This document shows positions 44,569 through 56,158 of a stretch of DNA of 64,000 nt, piece by piece (the stretch's first letter is position 1; each line of letters begins with the position of its first letter). The DNA comes from Rhizaria sp. SCN 62-66 (taxonomy: Eukaryota; Rhizaria, unplaced), in NCBI GenBank assembly GCA_001724265.1, contig MEDY01000060.1:1-64000 (forward strand). Direction: 5' to 3'. Both the position numbers and the translations under genes were made by a program. Below the pieces are notes generated by a model, which was not told where the DNA came from, searched no databases, and saw only the letters and a program-made list of their open reading frames with translations.

Positions 44569-45098
44569 CCTTGAGTCACATATCGCGGCATGCAGACAAG
44601 TTGTTCGTGAGGATGATGTTTGCGCTTACACACGTAAGCGTGGTGTAGTATTTATACGGCGACGCTCTTGCTTTATTGACGCTTTGAACCTCATTGTGAG
44701 TCCTAGAGCTGTCGAACGACCAAAAAATGTATATTTGGAGACTTGGCCAATACCCTCTCATCCGGAGATACTACACATGATATTTAGATTTTGATTAAAA
44801 TAACGGAGTGACTCGCAGAGAGTCGTGTTTTCCGATGCCTAAAATACAGTTTACTTAGCTATTACCCATGATAACATGAACTTATCTCCCCAAAAAGCTT
44901 GGGAGTGCCACTCCTTCACTGGCGTCCAGACGTTAAGTCGAGTCTTCGCGCCTCTTCGACGTCGAACTTCAGATGTGTGATACGCCGTGTGAATTGACTG
45001 TGGTTAGCGAATATTCTCTTTTGATCGGCGATTTTGTTTTGATTTGACTTACATCTATTCTTTTTTATTCACGTTCTATGTGCTGATGTGTCTCTAAG
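44569..45098. other. Spacer before CTF18
   Basis: 530 bp AT-rich spacer between two plus-strand genes; no feature beyond a presumed terminator and promoter. Confidence 0.4.
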
Positions 45099-48000
45099 AT
45101 GTCGGACGAGCCACACGACTAGCAAGTCGACAACGCGATCGACAGCCTCGAGTTCGAGGCGATTCAGCAGCACGCCCGGTCGCTCCTGGATGACCGCCAA
45201 GCGAAGCGCACGCTGTTTAACGACGACTACGACGATCAGTCAGTCCCGCAGAGCGTGATCCCTGGCTCTTTCTCCCAGCCCGCCTCGTACGCGTTTGTCC
45301 CGCATTTGGGCACTGACGGCCCTCTGCCCGCGCCGCCACCCGCCGCCGCCGCCGCCGGAAGCCCCAACGCGCGCCTGGACAACACCACTAGCTCTTCTTC
45401 CGCCGGCTCGCTCTACGCCCGCAAGAAAGCCCGCGCAAGCGACGTGGCCTTCTCGCAAACACTCAGTCAGGACCCTTTCGATAGTATCAATAGTCAAAGC
45501 CATGCGGGAGTCGTCAGTCCTCACTACGGTGCGCTGTCACAGGACCAAAACCCCGTTTACAGTCAGAGTCTGGGGGCCAGCGAGGCCTGGACGCTTCAGG
45601 TCGGCACTCTGTCCCAGTCGCAACAGCAGCAGCCACTGCCACCGTCTCAGTCTCACGGGGGCGCTTCATCGGCGGTGACGGCGCCGGCGTCCCAGGACGA
45701 TGACAACCTGTTCACAGGGCTCGCCGGTGTCAAGCAAGCTGTGCTGGCGTCACAAGAGACTGTGGCAGCGTCACAAGATGGTGATACGCTCTTTGACGGG
45801 CTGGCCGGCATCAAGCAGACAGCACAACACTCTTTGTCTCAGTCGCAGTCTCAGAGCAATTTCCCCACAACGTCTCTTGCCCGTAAGTCGCCCGCTCGCG
45901 CCGCTGCGACTCCTGCCAATGCCCCGGCGCCTGCTACTACTGCGCGCGCGGCAGCGCCCGTGGCTGCGAACGACTTTTACGCCGATTTCGCTCGTGACGA
46001 AGGTGCGTATGAGCCTGATGAACCGGATGCAGACGAATTGGCAGAGTTCGAGGCTGCAAAGGCCGCATACGCACAGTCGCACTCTTCCTCCTCCTCCTCA
46101 AGTGCGCGTGCGAGTGCGAGTTCTAGTGGGGTGCCGGGGATGAGTGAGTGGGAAGAGTACGATGCCGCGTATGCCAAAGAGCTTGCCGCTAAGGAAGCCG
46201 CCGAAGCCGCTGCCAGGGCCGCGAAGGCTGCCAAGTCTGCCAAGACTGCTGCTGGCGCGACTCCGAGTGCTAAGGTTGCGTCTGGTCCCAGCGCCGCCCC
46301 AGTCGAGAGTCCGTACTATACTGGCCCTTCCTCCTCCGATTCTTCCTCCTCCTCAGCCTCAGCCTCTTCCTCGACCTCTTCAGCTTCGACGTCTGCATCG
46401 GCGGCGGTTCATGGCGCGGACGCTGGCTACAGCTACGGCGGCGTTAGTGCCCACACGCGCGCTGGCGCTGGCTTGACTGCGCACCCTCTCCGCCGTCTCC
46501 CCGCGCCGGCTGGGGCGGCGCTATTGACCCGTGCCCCCGCCACGGGTGGTTTCGCCACTCTAACTACCCATACGGCCTCGGGCGCGGGTGGCGGCAGCGG
46601 CGACGGCGACGCCGCGGGCACTCTCACGCGTCGCTGGTATCTATCGGTCGAGAGCGAGGCTGAGCACGCCCAGAGGCTTGCTGGTGTCGCAGCGGCACAC
46701 GCCGGGTTTGCGGCAACCTCTGTCGCCGCTGCGGGAGCGGCCCGGGGCGCGGGACTCGGTTTGTTAAGCCGCCCCATGGCGGAGATCGTCGCCGAGGCGG
46801 ACGCTGACCGGCGCAGGGATGACATAGCCCGCGCACAACGCCTCGCTGCCGAAGCCGCGGAGGCCGCCGAGCGCGCTGCCAGTGAGAAGAAACACAAAAA
46901 GGGCGGTGGCCGCCGCGAGCGTGCTGCTGCTGCGGCTTCGAGTGCGCAGGAGAAAGAGCAGCTTCTGGTGGATAAATACTCGCCGCAGCGGTACATCGAG
47001 CTGCTGTCAGCGGAGCAGTGCAATCGCGACGTGGTGACCTGGCTCAAACAGTGGGATTTGCGCGTGTTCAACCGCCCAGTGCCTGATATGCCTGCCATCG
47101 CGCGGCCTGACCCGCCGTTCGGTGCCCCCCGGCCGGGTCAATTTGCCGCCGCACCGCACCACCAGCAGCAGCAGCCGAAGCCTGACTGGCGCGATGGGCC
47201 CGAGCAGCCAGTGATCCTGCTTGCCGGTCCTCCCGGCGCCGGCAAGACGACTCTGGCACACGTGGCGGCGCGGCACTGCGGCTACCGCGTCATTGAGGTC
47301 AACGCGTCGGATGACCGGTCAATGGACGCGGTCGCGCATAAGATCCGCGGTGCTGTCGAGACAGAGAACGTCATGGGTGAGCGGCGGCCTAACTTACTCG
47401 TACTCGACGAAATCGACGGTGCACTGGGAGGCGACGACGGTGAGTCCCGTGCGGCCGGCGCGGGCGCAGACTCCGCTGTCGGGCTGTTGATTGAGATGGT
47501 CAAGGTCTCACGGGCCCGGGCGCGTGCACGGCAGGGACGCGAGTCAAATGACGACGCCAAGAAGACCCGCGGCGAGGACAGCGACAGCGACGACGACGGC
47601 GACAAAGACGGGAAAGACGGCGCCGCCGCGGCAGCGGGGAAGAAAGGCAACAAGCTCGGTCCCGGTGGCAACGGTGTGACGCGGCCTATCATCTGCATCT
47701 GCAACGACCCCTTCGCGCCTTGCTTGCGCCCGCTGTTGCCGTTTGTGCGGCTTATCCACGTCGAACCCGTCTCCAAGACGCGGCTCGTGTCGCGGTTGAC
47801 TGCGATTACGGCCAAAGAACGGATCCCGGCCGAGCCGCGCGCGCTGGCAGCTCTGGCGGACCTGGTCAACTGCGACGTCCGCTCGGCGCTGCACACGCTG
47901 CAGTTCGTCAAAGCACGGCTCCCGCGGCGCGGCGCCAAACACAAGGCGGTGGTGGCGTCGGCGGCTGGGGCGGGTGATGCTGTGGGTGAAGAGGCTGACG

Positions 48001-49712
48001 ATGACGGCGACGCGCCGACGCGGTTAACCGTTGCATACCTCTCACGGCTCTCTGTCGGCGAGAAAGACATGGCCAAAAACGCCCTAGCGCTGTGGGAGGC
48101 CGTCCTGTGCACGCGCCCCATCCGCGCTGCCCTCGCAGCACCGGCGTTCGAAGCCGGTGCAAGCGCTGGAGTCGGTGCCGCGTTGTCCGCGCCCACGGTC
48201 ACGACGCGTGCCCCGACCACCGCGGCCGCTGTCGTCGCCGCCACCGCGACGAGCGCGAATGCGGGGGAAGGCGGGATTGACGCTCTGGCGGTGCTGCCCA
48301 CGGTCATCTTGGACCATGGTATGGTCGACAAGGTCACCGACGGGGTTCACCACAACTACCTATTCGTCCCGGCCACGGACCCGGATTTGGCCCGTTTAGC
48401 GGGCGCGGCAGAGGCACTAGCGTGGGTCGACTCCCTTGGTCCTTCTTGGGCCGACTACCAGCCCTATGCACTGCTTGGCGTCCGCATTGCGCTTAATTGC
48501 CCGCGCAAGACAGCGTTAGAGTTCCCCAAACCGGCCTCCCTGTGGCGCCAACGCCGTGTGGACGCCGTTTTAGACGCGTTCTTCGCTGCCGACGGGCCCT
48601 GGGCCGCCCGCGCGCTGCCGCGCCGGGACGGACCGCTGTATCTCTTCTCTTTGCTGCAAGACATCCTCGCGCCTGCGCTCGGCGGCAGCGGCGGCAGCAG
48701 CGGCGGCGGCGGTGGCGCACTTCATCTCATGGCCGCCACAGAGCGCGCAGCAGTCGCCGCTCTCGTCGCGAAAATGTTAGCCGCCGGCTTAACTTTCACG
48801 CGCGCGCCGTTGTCCTTCGCTGCGGCGTCAGCTGCGGGCCCATCGATGGTGTTAAGTCCTGATTTAGCGTCGGTGACCACGTACTACTACTCCCGTGACC
48901 ACGCGTTCTATGGGTACACTGGCGGCGGCCTCGGTGGACGACTGCGCTACGGCACGCGCCCGCCTCCAACCATCTTCGACGCCTACCGCGGGCTGCCGGG
49001 GCTCAACCCGGCTCTCGTCAGCTCGCGCGCGCTCGACGCCGCGGGCGGCGCGTTTGCAGGCGCGGGCGCCGAGGCAGGGACGCTGTCGGCGGTGGCGCCC
49101 AAGAGGCGTGAGCTACCGTCGCAGTTGAAGCAGACGCTGGCGCGAGAGGTTGAGTTTGAGCGCATTCGGCGCGAAGACGCCCGCAGGCGTGAGGCGGCTG
49201 CGGCGGCGGCGGAGGAGGAGGCCCGGTACAGCGGCAGCGGCGGCGCGCGCGGCGGGCAGCAGTGGCAGCGCATGCATGACTTCGACGACGACGGCGACGA
49301 CGACACTAATAACGAGGAAGAAGAGGATGACGGCGATGAGGGGGGCAATCAGAGCAGGAAGGGTAAGGCTAAGGCCGTCGCTGAGGCTAAGGCCAAGGCC
49401 GCCACTAACGCCGCTGCTGCGGCGACGGCTGCTGAGACTGCTGAAAAGGCTGCGGCGGCCGCTGCGGCCCCGCCAGCGAAGCCCCGCGCGGCCCCGGTCG
49501 AAATGCGGTCCTTCTTCCAACGCATCCCCCGCGCGCCCCGCGCTTCCACTACTGGCGCCGGCTCTGGTGCTGATGGGAAGACGGCGGGTGGTGAGGATGA
49601 GAGCAAACAGAGCGTAAGCGGGGCAGCGCACCCACCGCTGAGCTATGTGTTCTTGGAAGGGTTCTCGAATGCGGTGAAGCGGCCGGTCAAGATGAGCGGG
49701 CTTTTTGGCTGA
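45099..49712 (+). CDS. CHTF18: CTF18 (CHTF18), large subunit of the alternative clamp loader; one in-frame TAG
   Basis: The ATG at 45099 starts MSDEPHD, then TAG at 45120-45122, then QVDNAIDSLEFEAIQQHARSL in the same frame; read through, the protein has 1,537 residues and a TGA stop. The CTF18-RFC complex loads PCNA on the leading strand and supports cohesion and checkpoint signalling. Evidence: VDKYSPQRYIELLSAEQCN...WLKQWD (about 625-650); Walker A GPPGAGKTT (about 710) with VNASDDRS; Walker B LVLDEIDGA (about 767); the CTF18-specific RPIICICNDPFAPCLRPL; LYLFSLLQDILAPAL; LPSQLKQTLAREVEFE; and the C-terminal GFSNAVKRPVKM that binds DCC1/CTF8. Residues about 55-265 form an SQ-rich cluster. The next in-frame ATG after the TAG lies near 46140, so treating TAG as a stop would drop about 340 residues. 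Confidence 0.92.
45120..45122 (+). other. In-frame TAG at codon 8 of CTF18
   Basis: Codons are CAC GAC TAG CAA GTC, seven codons after the ATG. The following 44 codons up to 45254 are open, GC-rich and acidic/hydrophobic like the acidic N-terminus of CTF18 proteins. There is no pyrimidine tract before it to suggest a splice acceptor. Confidence 0.65.
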
Positions 49713-50140
49713 GAGCAGCGTAACGCAGCGCAAATATAGGTAGACGCCAAATCAAATCTAGCATGACGGTAGTGCCATTAGCACACCCGCAGGGAATCAC
49801 CCTGCGCGCGCTGTAACGCCTGTCCCAATGACGCGCTGATAACATAAGTGTCTTATTTCAATTTGTTCCATACATGGTCAAGGACGGCCAGATTTATCAA
49901 TACTATACACAGTTCATTTCGTTGTACACCTGGCTTTGATTAATTACACAAGTTGTATTCAGCAAACTATATAAACATAAACAGAACCATTGGCTCTTCA
50001 CAACGAGGCTTCTTACTGTTTCAAAGAGGCTTCATATAAACGCGGTGTTTCGCGGTAGAATTCAAATCAATCAAACAGAAAAAAAATTACTCTCACATAC
50101 AGTACTACGTATCAACTAAATAAACGTAACCCTCTTTCAC
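49713..50140. other. Convergent AT-rich 3' flanks
   Basis: Spacer between CTF18 (+) and the poly-Q protein gene (-). AT-rich with no coding signal; the right end runs into the CDS-tail repeat. Confidence 0.4.
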
Positions 50141-50198
50141 TCACTCGAGCATGCTAATGCATTCGCTTTCTCACTCAAGCATGCTCATGAGTTTCGCG
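50141..50198 (-). repeat. CDS-tail direct repeat at the poly-Q gene end
   Basis: The last 28 nt of the CDS (50171-50198, minus strand, ends SMLE-stop) recur at 50141-50167 with about four mismatches and a one-base gap. The copy again ends SMLE-stop with one synonymous change (CTT to CTC). Stop-to-stop distance is 30 nt, so this copy is in frame. Confidence 0.72.
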
Positions 50199-50534
50199 AA
50201 GCAGGCGACGAACCCAACCACAAGCAGCACAACTCCTACCGCGAACAGGACTCCCGAAGCGTCCACACAGTCCTCACAGTACCCGACGCGACTCCGGCCG
50301 ACGTACCGCCGCTTCTTCGCGTTCCCGCGCGCCGCCGGCGACGTGTAGTAGACTTCCTGAGGCGGGAGGCCAAGCGTGCCTGAGGAGGCTGCGAGAGACG
50401 CCGCGTCGCTGCTGCCGGGGGCGCCGGTGACCGCGCCGCCAACCGAGCCCAGTGCACCGAGGGCGGAGGCGCCGACACCGATGGCCGCCGGCTGCTGCGG
50501 CTGGGGCTGCGGCTGTAACTGAGGATAGTATTGT

Positions 50535-50573
<39 letters not shown>

Positions 50574-51139
50574 AGCGGGGAGTAGGGTTGTTGTGGGAGT
50601 AGTTGTGCTTGCTGCTGCTGGAGCGCGGAGACGAGGGGAACGCCGTGGGAGTCGTACGCAGGCCGCGCGGAGGCCGGCGCGGAGGAAGCTGCGGTTGCTG
50701 TTGTCATGTCGCCACTGTTGTTGTATGGGTATCCACGGGCGCGAGGGAACTGTTGCGAGTAGCCTGTGTAAACTGGGGCGGCAGAGGGGTATGGCGCGGG
50801 CGCCAGCGGCTGGGCGAGCAGAGGCACGTGCTCAACGCTGGTCTGCTGCTGCTGCTGTTGTTGTGTGAAGGCAGGGTTTGATGCAGAGGTAGCGGTAGCA
50901 GACGCTGGATACGACTGCTGCTGTTGCTGGGAAGACGTGGCGCCGCCGTTGTAGTAGGAGACGTGCAGAGGACCGTGCGACGGAGACGGCGGCGCGGCGG
51001 GGCCCATCACACGCGCAGACTGGGACGGATTGTTAGCGGGCGCGAACAGAGGCAAGGCGCCCGCGGCAGAGCGCTGGGAGCGGCTGGAGTCGAGTGGCTG
51101 GCTGTTTGGGAGAATCTCCTGCGGCTCGAAGGAGCTCAT
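50171..51139 (-). CDS. Poly-Gln tail-anchored membrane protein, unrecognised
   Basis: 322 residues, TGA stop. Most of the protein is disordered, rich in Gln, Pro, Ala, Ser and Tyr, with pure Gln runs of 7 and 15 residues encoded by mixed CAA/CAG. A basic stretch (KKRRYVGRSR) and a CEDC pair precede one C-terminal helix (GVLFAVGVVLLVVGFVACFA, about 294-313) and a five-residue tail, so it is probably tail-anchored with its disordered part in the cytosol. No family recognised. The 5' end is 299 bp from the divergent GatA gene. Confidence 0.62.
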
Positions 51140-51438
51140 TATTGGCTCTATTCAGGATATTAAAAGAAATAAATACATGAAATGCAAGGTTAGTGCACAT
51201 AGTTGAAATCTGGTGTCACCGCTCGGATCAAGACCTCGTTTCGGTTGATTCAAAATTGCCTATCTCGACCGCACCCAAACTCGTTTCCAAGTTGAGCAAG
51301 TGCCAACTTTGACACTGCAAAAGTCGTTTATATATCCGATTTAGGCACATATAATAGCACTTACCTTAATTGACACACGAGCTCATTGACAATCTTTGTT
51401 TAAATACTCTTCAACACTCGGTCTAACACTCCCAGGCA

Positions 51439-53328
51439 ATGTTTGCGCGCACCACCCGCGCTGTGGCCCGCGCAGCTGGCCGCGGGGGCCGCGTCTTCGC
51501 CTCGTCCGCGGCAACAGCCACCGCTTCCGCGCCTATCTCCGACGTCGAGCTTGCGTCGGCCCGCCAACTCTTGTCCGGCTCCATCTCAGCCGCTGCGGCC
51601 GCGCTGTCGGCCGGCACAACCAGCGCAGCTGCTCTGACCGAGGCGTGTCTCTCGCAAATCGAGCTCACGCGTGCCTGCAACGCCTACACAGCCGTGCTCC
51701 CGTCATCCGCGCGCGCCGAGGCCGCCGCGTCTGACGCCCGCCGCCGCGCCGGCGCGAGCCTGGGCCCTTTGGATGGCATCCCCATTGCCGTTAAGGACAA
51801 CTTCTGCGTTCTCGGCGCTCCTTCAACCGCTGCTTCGCGCATTCTGGAGGGTTTCGTTGCGCCCTATGACGCCACTGTCGTCGCCCGGCTGCGGCGTGCG
51901 GGCGCGGTGGTGCTGGGCAAGACCAACATGGACGAGTTTGGCATGGGTTCGCACACGACCAACACCCCCCACGGGCCCGCGCGCGCCCCCCTGCCCCCCT
52001 CCTCGGTCCCCCACTCGAACGGCAACAACAACTCACACAGCTCGAGTGCTGCGGTCGCGCCGAGTGCGGCTGCGTGGCCGCTCTCCGCGGGCGGCAGCTC
52101 CGGCGGCAGCGCGGCGGCTGTGGCGTCGCTCACCTGCTTCGCTGCGCTGGGCTCCGACACGGGCGGCTCCGTCCGTCTCCCCGCATCCTACACGGGCACG
52201 GTGGGGCTGAAGCCGACGTATGGGCTGCTGTCGCGGTGGGGACTCATCGCGTACGCGTCGTCGCTCGACTGCCCTGGTGTTATTGCGCGCTCAGGCGCGG
52301 ACGCCACGGCCGTGCTGGATGTGATTCAGGGCGCTGACGAGCTCGACTCCACGTGTCTCTTCACACTCACCGAGAATAACAATAACAACAACAACAAAAC
52401 CCCGTTGACTGCGAGCGCGAGCGCGAGTGCGAGCAATGGGAGCTGTGGGGTTATGACAGAGAAGACGAGTGGGATGCAAGGCTTGCGCGTGGGTCTCCCT
52501 CGCGAGGTCATGTTCCCGGAGCTGCCGGCACCCGTCGCACGTGCATGGGACGCCGCCGCCCGCGCGCTGTCGGCCGAAGGTGCTGAGCTCGTGACCGTTA
52601 GCATCCCGGCTCTCGCGTCGACGCTGGCGACGTACTACACGCTCGCGCCCGCCGAGGCCGTGAGTAACTTAAGCCGCTATGATGGGGTCCGATATGGACC
52701 GAGCACGGCCCCCACTCTCCCGGACCGCAGGAGTCACGGTGGTAGCAACGCCCAGTCGTCTGCACACTCTGCCGTGCCCAATGCCGCTGTGGGCTCGCCG
52801 TTGCAGCAGCTGTACACGGCCAACCGGAGCGCTTTTTTCGGTCCCGAAGTGCGTCGCCGCGTGTTACTGGGCAATTTCGTGCTCTCGTCATCTCGTTACA
52901 GCGCGTATGTTGGCACTGCAACGCGGTTACGTGGCGCGCTCCAGAGCCAGCTCACCGCACTGCTCCGCACGTCACGCATCTCGCAGCCACTCACGCGTCC
53001 CACAAGTGCCGCGCGCACCGCGAGTACCGGTGATGCGGGTGTGGTGGATATGCTGCTGCTGCCGACGGCGACGAGCGGCGCGCCCGAGCTGGCACAGCTG
53101 GCGGCGCGCGCGCGTGCGGATCCCCTCGCCGACGTCCTCGATGACCTGATGACTGTGGGCGCCTCGCTGGCCGGGCTGCCGGCCGTGTCCGCGCCCGCGG
53201 GCGCTGATGAGCAGGGCCGGCCGCTGGGTGTGCAGCTGGTGGGGCCGGCGCTGTCGGAGCGCGCGCTCTTAGCCGCTGCGGATGTCGTGGCGCAGTCCGC
53301 TGCCGCCAAGAACGCCGTCGTGGGCTGA
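51439..53328 (+). CDS. GATA: Glutamyl-tRNA(Gln) amidotransferase subunit A, mitochondrial
   Basis: 629 residues, single exon, TGA stop. GatA hydrolyses glutamine so that the GatCAB complex can convert Glu-tRNA(Gln) to Gln-tRNA(Gln) in the mitochondrion. The N-terminus is Arg/Ala-rich (MFARTTRAVARAAGRGGRV), a typical import sequence. The amidase triad is visible: Lys in GIPIAVKDNF (about 118), cis-Ser in SAGGSSGGSAAAV (about 219) and nucleophile Ser in GSDTGGSVRLPAS (about 243). KTNMDEFGMGS and GLKPTYGLLSRWGL are family blocks. Two low-complexity inserts (Asn/Ser at about 193-210, Asn run at about 314-320) lie in loops. Human QRSL1 is about 530 residues. Confidence 0.93.
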   Translation: MFARTTRAVARAAGRGGRVFASSAATATASAPISDVELASARQLLSGSISAAAAALSAGTTSAAALTEACLSQIELTRACNAYTAVLPSSARAEAAASDARRRAGASLGPLDGIPIAVKDNFCVLGAPSTAASRILEGFVAPYDATVVARLRRAGAVVLGKTNMDEFGMGSHTTNTPHGPARAPLPPSSVPHSNGNNNSHSSSAAVAPSAAAWPLSAGGSSGGSAAAVASLTCFAALGSDTGGSVRLPASYTGTVGLKPTYGLLSRWGLIAYASSLDCPGVIARSGADATAVLDVIQGADELDSTCLFTLTENNNNNNNKTPLTASASASASNGSCGVMTEKTSGMQGLRVGLPREVMFPELPAPVARAWDAAARALSAEGAELVTVSIPALASTLATYYTLAPAEAVSNLSRYDGVRYGPSTAPTLPDRRSHGGSNAQSSAHSAVPNAAVGSPLQQLYTANRSAFFGPEVRRRVLLGNFVLSSSRYSAYVGTATRLRGALQSQLTALLRTSRISQPLTRPTSAARTASTGDAGVVDMLLLPTATSGAPELAQLAARARADPLADVLDDLMTVGASLAGLPAVSAPAGADEQGRPLGVQLVGPALSERALLAAADVVAQSAAAKNAVVG

Positions 53329-53952
53329 GAATGTGGTTCTATCTATCAAGCTTATTTATTGTTTATTTGGGGTAAATCAACGTTAGATCTATATAATGCG
53401 GCTATTCGTATAAGGCCATTCAAAATAAACGTGTTCCAAAGAGATCTCGTGCACAAATGTCATGTTATAAAATTGCCACCACAAGCCCTATTTCGGATTA
53501 CTCAAGCAGGGTGCAAGTGAAACGGACGAATGGCAAGCTAAAAACCCAAGTTCGATGCTACAAACCTCGTCAGTATAGCGATCTGGTGATGTTTTTGAGA
53601 TCAACCAGAAGAACCCTCTATTATATATCTATAGTATACGCGATGCCATCAGTTTAAATTGTGTATTTCGCGGGTAAACAACGAGACCTTGGAGAACGTT
53701 AAGATCCTCGCGTGCTTGCTTCTTTCTTGGGTTTCACGACATCTCAATCTTCCTCTACGGATGATCGGGGCTATTATGACACAAACATATGTCTAACTAT
53801 GAAAATATCTTGACGGCTTGTACAATGTCGCTAGATTACGCGAGATATTCGTGTAGATATCTAGCCGTGCCGAGAGTGCACGTTTGAGCGTCACCCAAAA
53901 AAATCTCTGCAGAATCAACGCTTCAACAACCTCACCGTTCCCTCACCTCGTC
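53329..53952. other. AT-rich spacer with poly(A) signal
   Basis: 624 bp spacer between two plus-strand genes. AATAAA at 53424-53429, 96 nt past the GatA stop, is a plausible poly(A) signal. The rest shows no coding signal. Confidence 0.4.
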
Positions 53953-55398
53953 ATGCCTTTCCCTGCCCAGCTCATCTACACAATGATGCGCAAGACACTT
54001 GCCCATCTCGCCGCCAAGTCGTCATCCTCGTCCGCTGCACTGCTCGCCCGCGCGCTGCCCCGCGCCTCCTTCGCCTCCCCCGCGTCCGCCCCCGCCGCCG
54101 CCGCCGTTGCTGCCGCCTCCGCGACTCTCCCCGCGACTCCCCCGCACGTCTCGGCGACCGTGCAGGGCGAGCGCTACGCACAGTATCTTGACTGCGCGAG
54201 CGCGACCGTGGGCATGGTGCTCGAATCCCCTTTCGAGCTCACTTTCCGCAACGCCGACCGCGTCGCCCACCAGGCCATGTTCTACGAGTTCAACCGCGTG
54301 CACTCCTCCGCGCCCTTCGCCAAGTCGCTTGGCTTTGCGGACATCCCCATGCCCGGCTCGCTGCTGCTCGCGCACGCCGGTGCCATGTCCCACGTCGACA
54401 CGTCGCGCGAAGTCTGGGACCTCGGCTTCAAGAACGCCGTGTACGTGCGCCCTGTGATGGCTGGCGATACGCTGACCAAGAGCTTCTGCATCCAGTCGCT
54501 GCGCAACACGACCAAGGGCGACGGCACGATTATGTCGATCAAGTGCGAGCTCTTTAACCAGTTCGGCAAGCTCGTTTTCACGCTTGACAAGCAGATGCTC
54601 TTCAAGGACGTGACCAACCCGTTCGCCATCACTGCCGCCGTCGCCGCCGCCAACGCCGCCGCGGCCGCCGCTGCCGCCGCCGCGCCCGTCCCGGCGTCTT
54701 CTCTCAGCGCAACAACAGCAGCCGCTGGCGGCAGTGGCGCTAACGTCCCCGTGCGCCGCTCCCTCGTGGCGTCGTCTGTTGTCCGTGAGACGATCCTTGA
54801 GAACGCGCAAGCGCTGACCTTCCCCGCCACGCGCCCGCTCGTCCCGCGCCAGTGCTTGCTCCACGTGCCCGTCGTTCCCCTGGGCACGTCTCGCCACCTC
54901 GAGTTCTGCACTCGCCACCGTCTGTCGCATCCGCTCCACGTGAACCTCGCTACCCACGCCCCGCAAGACCTCGTTCTGCCTGGTATGGCGGTGGTTAACC
55001 TTGTCCACGCCGCGACGAACCGATCGCTGTACGAGGTCCTCCACGAGACGACGCTGCGGTGCGATTTCCTCGACCGTGTTGCCCCCACGGACGCGGTGGG
55101 CGCTGTGACCTTCATCGAGGGCATCACAGAGGTCCCCGGTGGCGCCGCGGGGCGCGTGTCCGGCCTCGCTGACGTCCGCGCCGTCACGCTGGGCGTCAAG
55201 AACATCGACGTGTGCCGCGAGCTTGCCGGGGCAGAGCTGCCGACGGAGCTGTTCACGCGGGAGATGCGCGCAGAGGAACTCGATGCGTTCCTCGCGGAGA
55301 AGGTGCCCGCGCTCCGGGGCAAGGTCGTCCTGCGGTCGGTCCGCTCGCTGCTTCGTCAGTCGCTGTATGCGCGCGCGGAGCAGATCCCGCTTCTGTGA
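53953..55398 (+). CDS. MaoC-like double hotdog protein, probably mitochondrial acyl-CoA hydratase
   Basis: 481 residues from ATG 53953; MMRKTLAHLAAKS at 53983-53986 is an alternative start and a good import sequence. TGA stop. The first hotdog half (about 75-215) has the MaoC dehydratase layout: NADRVAHQAMFYEFN, SLGFADIPMPGSLLLAH, and the strand KNAVYVRPVMAGDTLTKSF. The second half (about 260-420) repeats it, with a His-rich block (EFCTRHRLSHPLHVNL) and LPGMAVVNLVHAATN. The double-hotdog layout is that of mesaconyl-CoA/beta-methylmalyl-CoA hydratases. The true substrate is unknown. The C-terminal peptide LYARAEQIPLL is copied downstream of the stop. Confidence 0.75.
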   Translation: MPFPAQLIYTMMRKTLAHLAAKSSSSSAALLARALPRASFASPASAPAAAAVAAASATLPATPPHVSATVQGERYAQYLDCASATVGMVLESPFELTFRNADRVAHQAMFYEFNRVHSSAPFAKSLGFADIPMPGSLLLAHAGAMSHVDTSREVWDLGFKNAVYVRPVMAGDTLTKSFCIQSLRNTTKGDGTIMSIKCELFNQFGKLVFTLDKQMLFKDVTNPFAITAAVAAANAAAAAAAAAAPVPASSLSATTAAAGGSGANVPVRRSLVASSVVRETILENAQALTFPATRPLVPRQCLLHVPVVPLGTSRHLEFCTRHRLSHPLHVNLATHAPQDLVLPGMAVVNLVHAATNRSLYEVLHETTLRCDFLDRVAPTDAVGAVTFIEGITEVPGGAAGRVSGLADVRAVTLGVKNIDVCRELAGAELPTELFTREMRAEELDAFLAEKVPALRGKVVLRSVRSLLRQSLYARAEQIPLL

Positions 55399-55492
55399 GC
55401 GAAGCGCATCGAACGCGGAAACGCACAAAGGAACAGATGCTGTGTACGCGCGCGCGGAGCAGAGCAGAGCAGAGCATAGCCCGCTCCTGTGA
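55363..55492 (+). repeat. CDS-tail direct repeat downstream of the MaoC-like gene
   Basis: The CDS tail from 55363 to the TGA at 55396-55398 is copied at about 55440-55492. One frame of the copy reads VYARAEQ-SRAEHS-PLL and then TGA, against LYARAEQ-I-PLL-TGA in the gene. The difference is an expanded GAGCA unit and point changes. Similarity continues past the stop (TGAGCG, then GCGCA...AAACGC). Stop-to-stop distance is 94 nt. Confidence 0.75.
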
Positions 55493-56158
55493 GCGTAGAG
55501 TAGATGCGCAAACGCCGATGTTGGGGTGAGCTGGTGATGATGGGAAAAGGCTGAGTAGTGCGCGGTGGGCGTGCTGTCTTGTTTTATATGGAGCACTGTT
55601 TATGCTGAGAGATTGAACTGTTGTTGATATAAGTATTGTTACTTCTGCTGACAAAAATGAAAACGAATAAGAATACTATGTACAGCTTATGTATGTGTGA
55701 TATAAGAAGAAATTATTGTTATTACTACAAATATTACCAAAAAAGAAAACAACAAACCAAACGAAAGTGCACACCACGCAACATAAAAGAGAATACATTT
55801 CACAAACTAGTAATCCAGGATTACTTTTCTTTTCCTATTACGAGAGTATTGTTATTGCGAGACAGTGTAGTACATTTACTCAAAGAAGAATAAGAATAAG
55901 AGAAACAGAAGAGGAGTGAGTGTCAGCCAAACAAAGTGCACAAAAGAAGCAATTGTTACGACTGTTCGTTTGTGACGAGTGACAAGATTACTGCTATTGG
56001 TTTGTGACGTCGCAACGAAAGAGATATGAGATCCTGGCCGAGTCACAACATATGCTCCATGAGTTCATGATCGCGACTGCACAATACGTAAGCCTTTTCT
56101 TTAGTATTAAACAGTCGCTGTTGTTCATTGCGAACTGTGGTTAACCGTTTTAAAGTGT
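55493..56158. other. Convergent AT-rich spacer
   Basis: Between the MaoC-like tail repeat and the end of the DUF155 gene. A-rich stretches and short AT-rich frames only; nothing called. Confidence 0.45.

Noticed and set aside
54022-55596. 524-codon minus-strand frame opposite the MaoC-like gene
   Set aside because: His/Arg-rich shadow with no recognisable fold; the plus strand has clear hotdog motifs.
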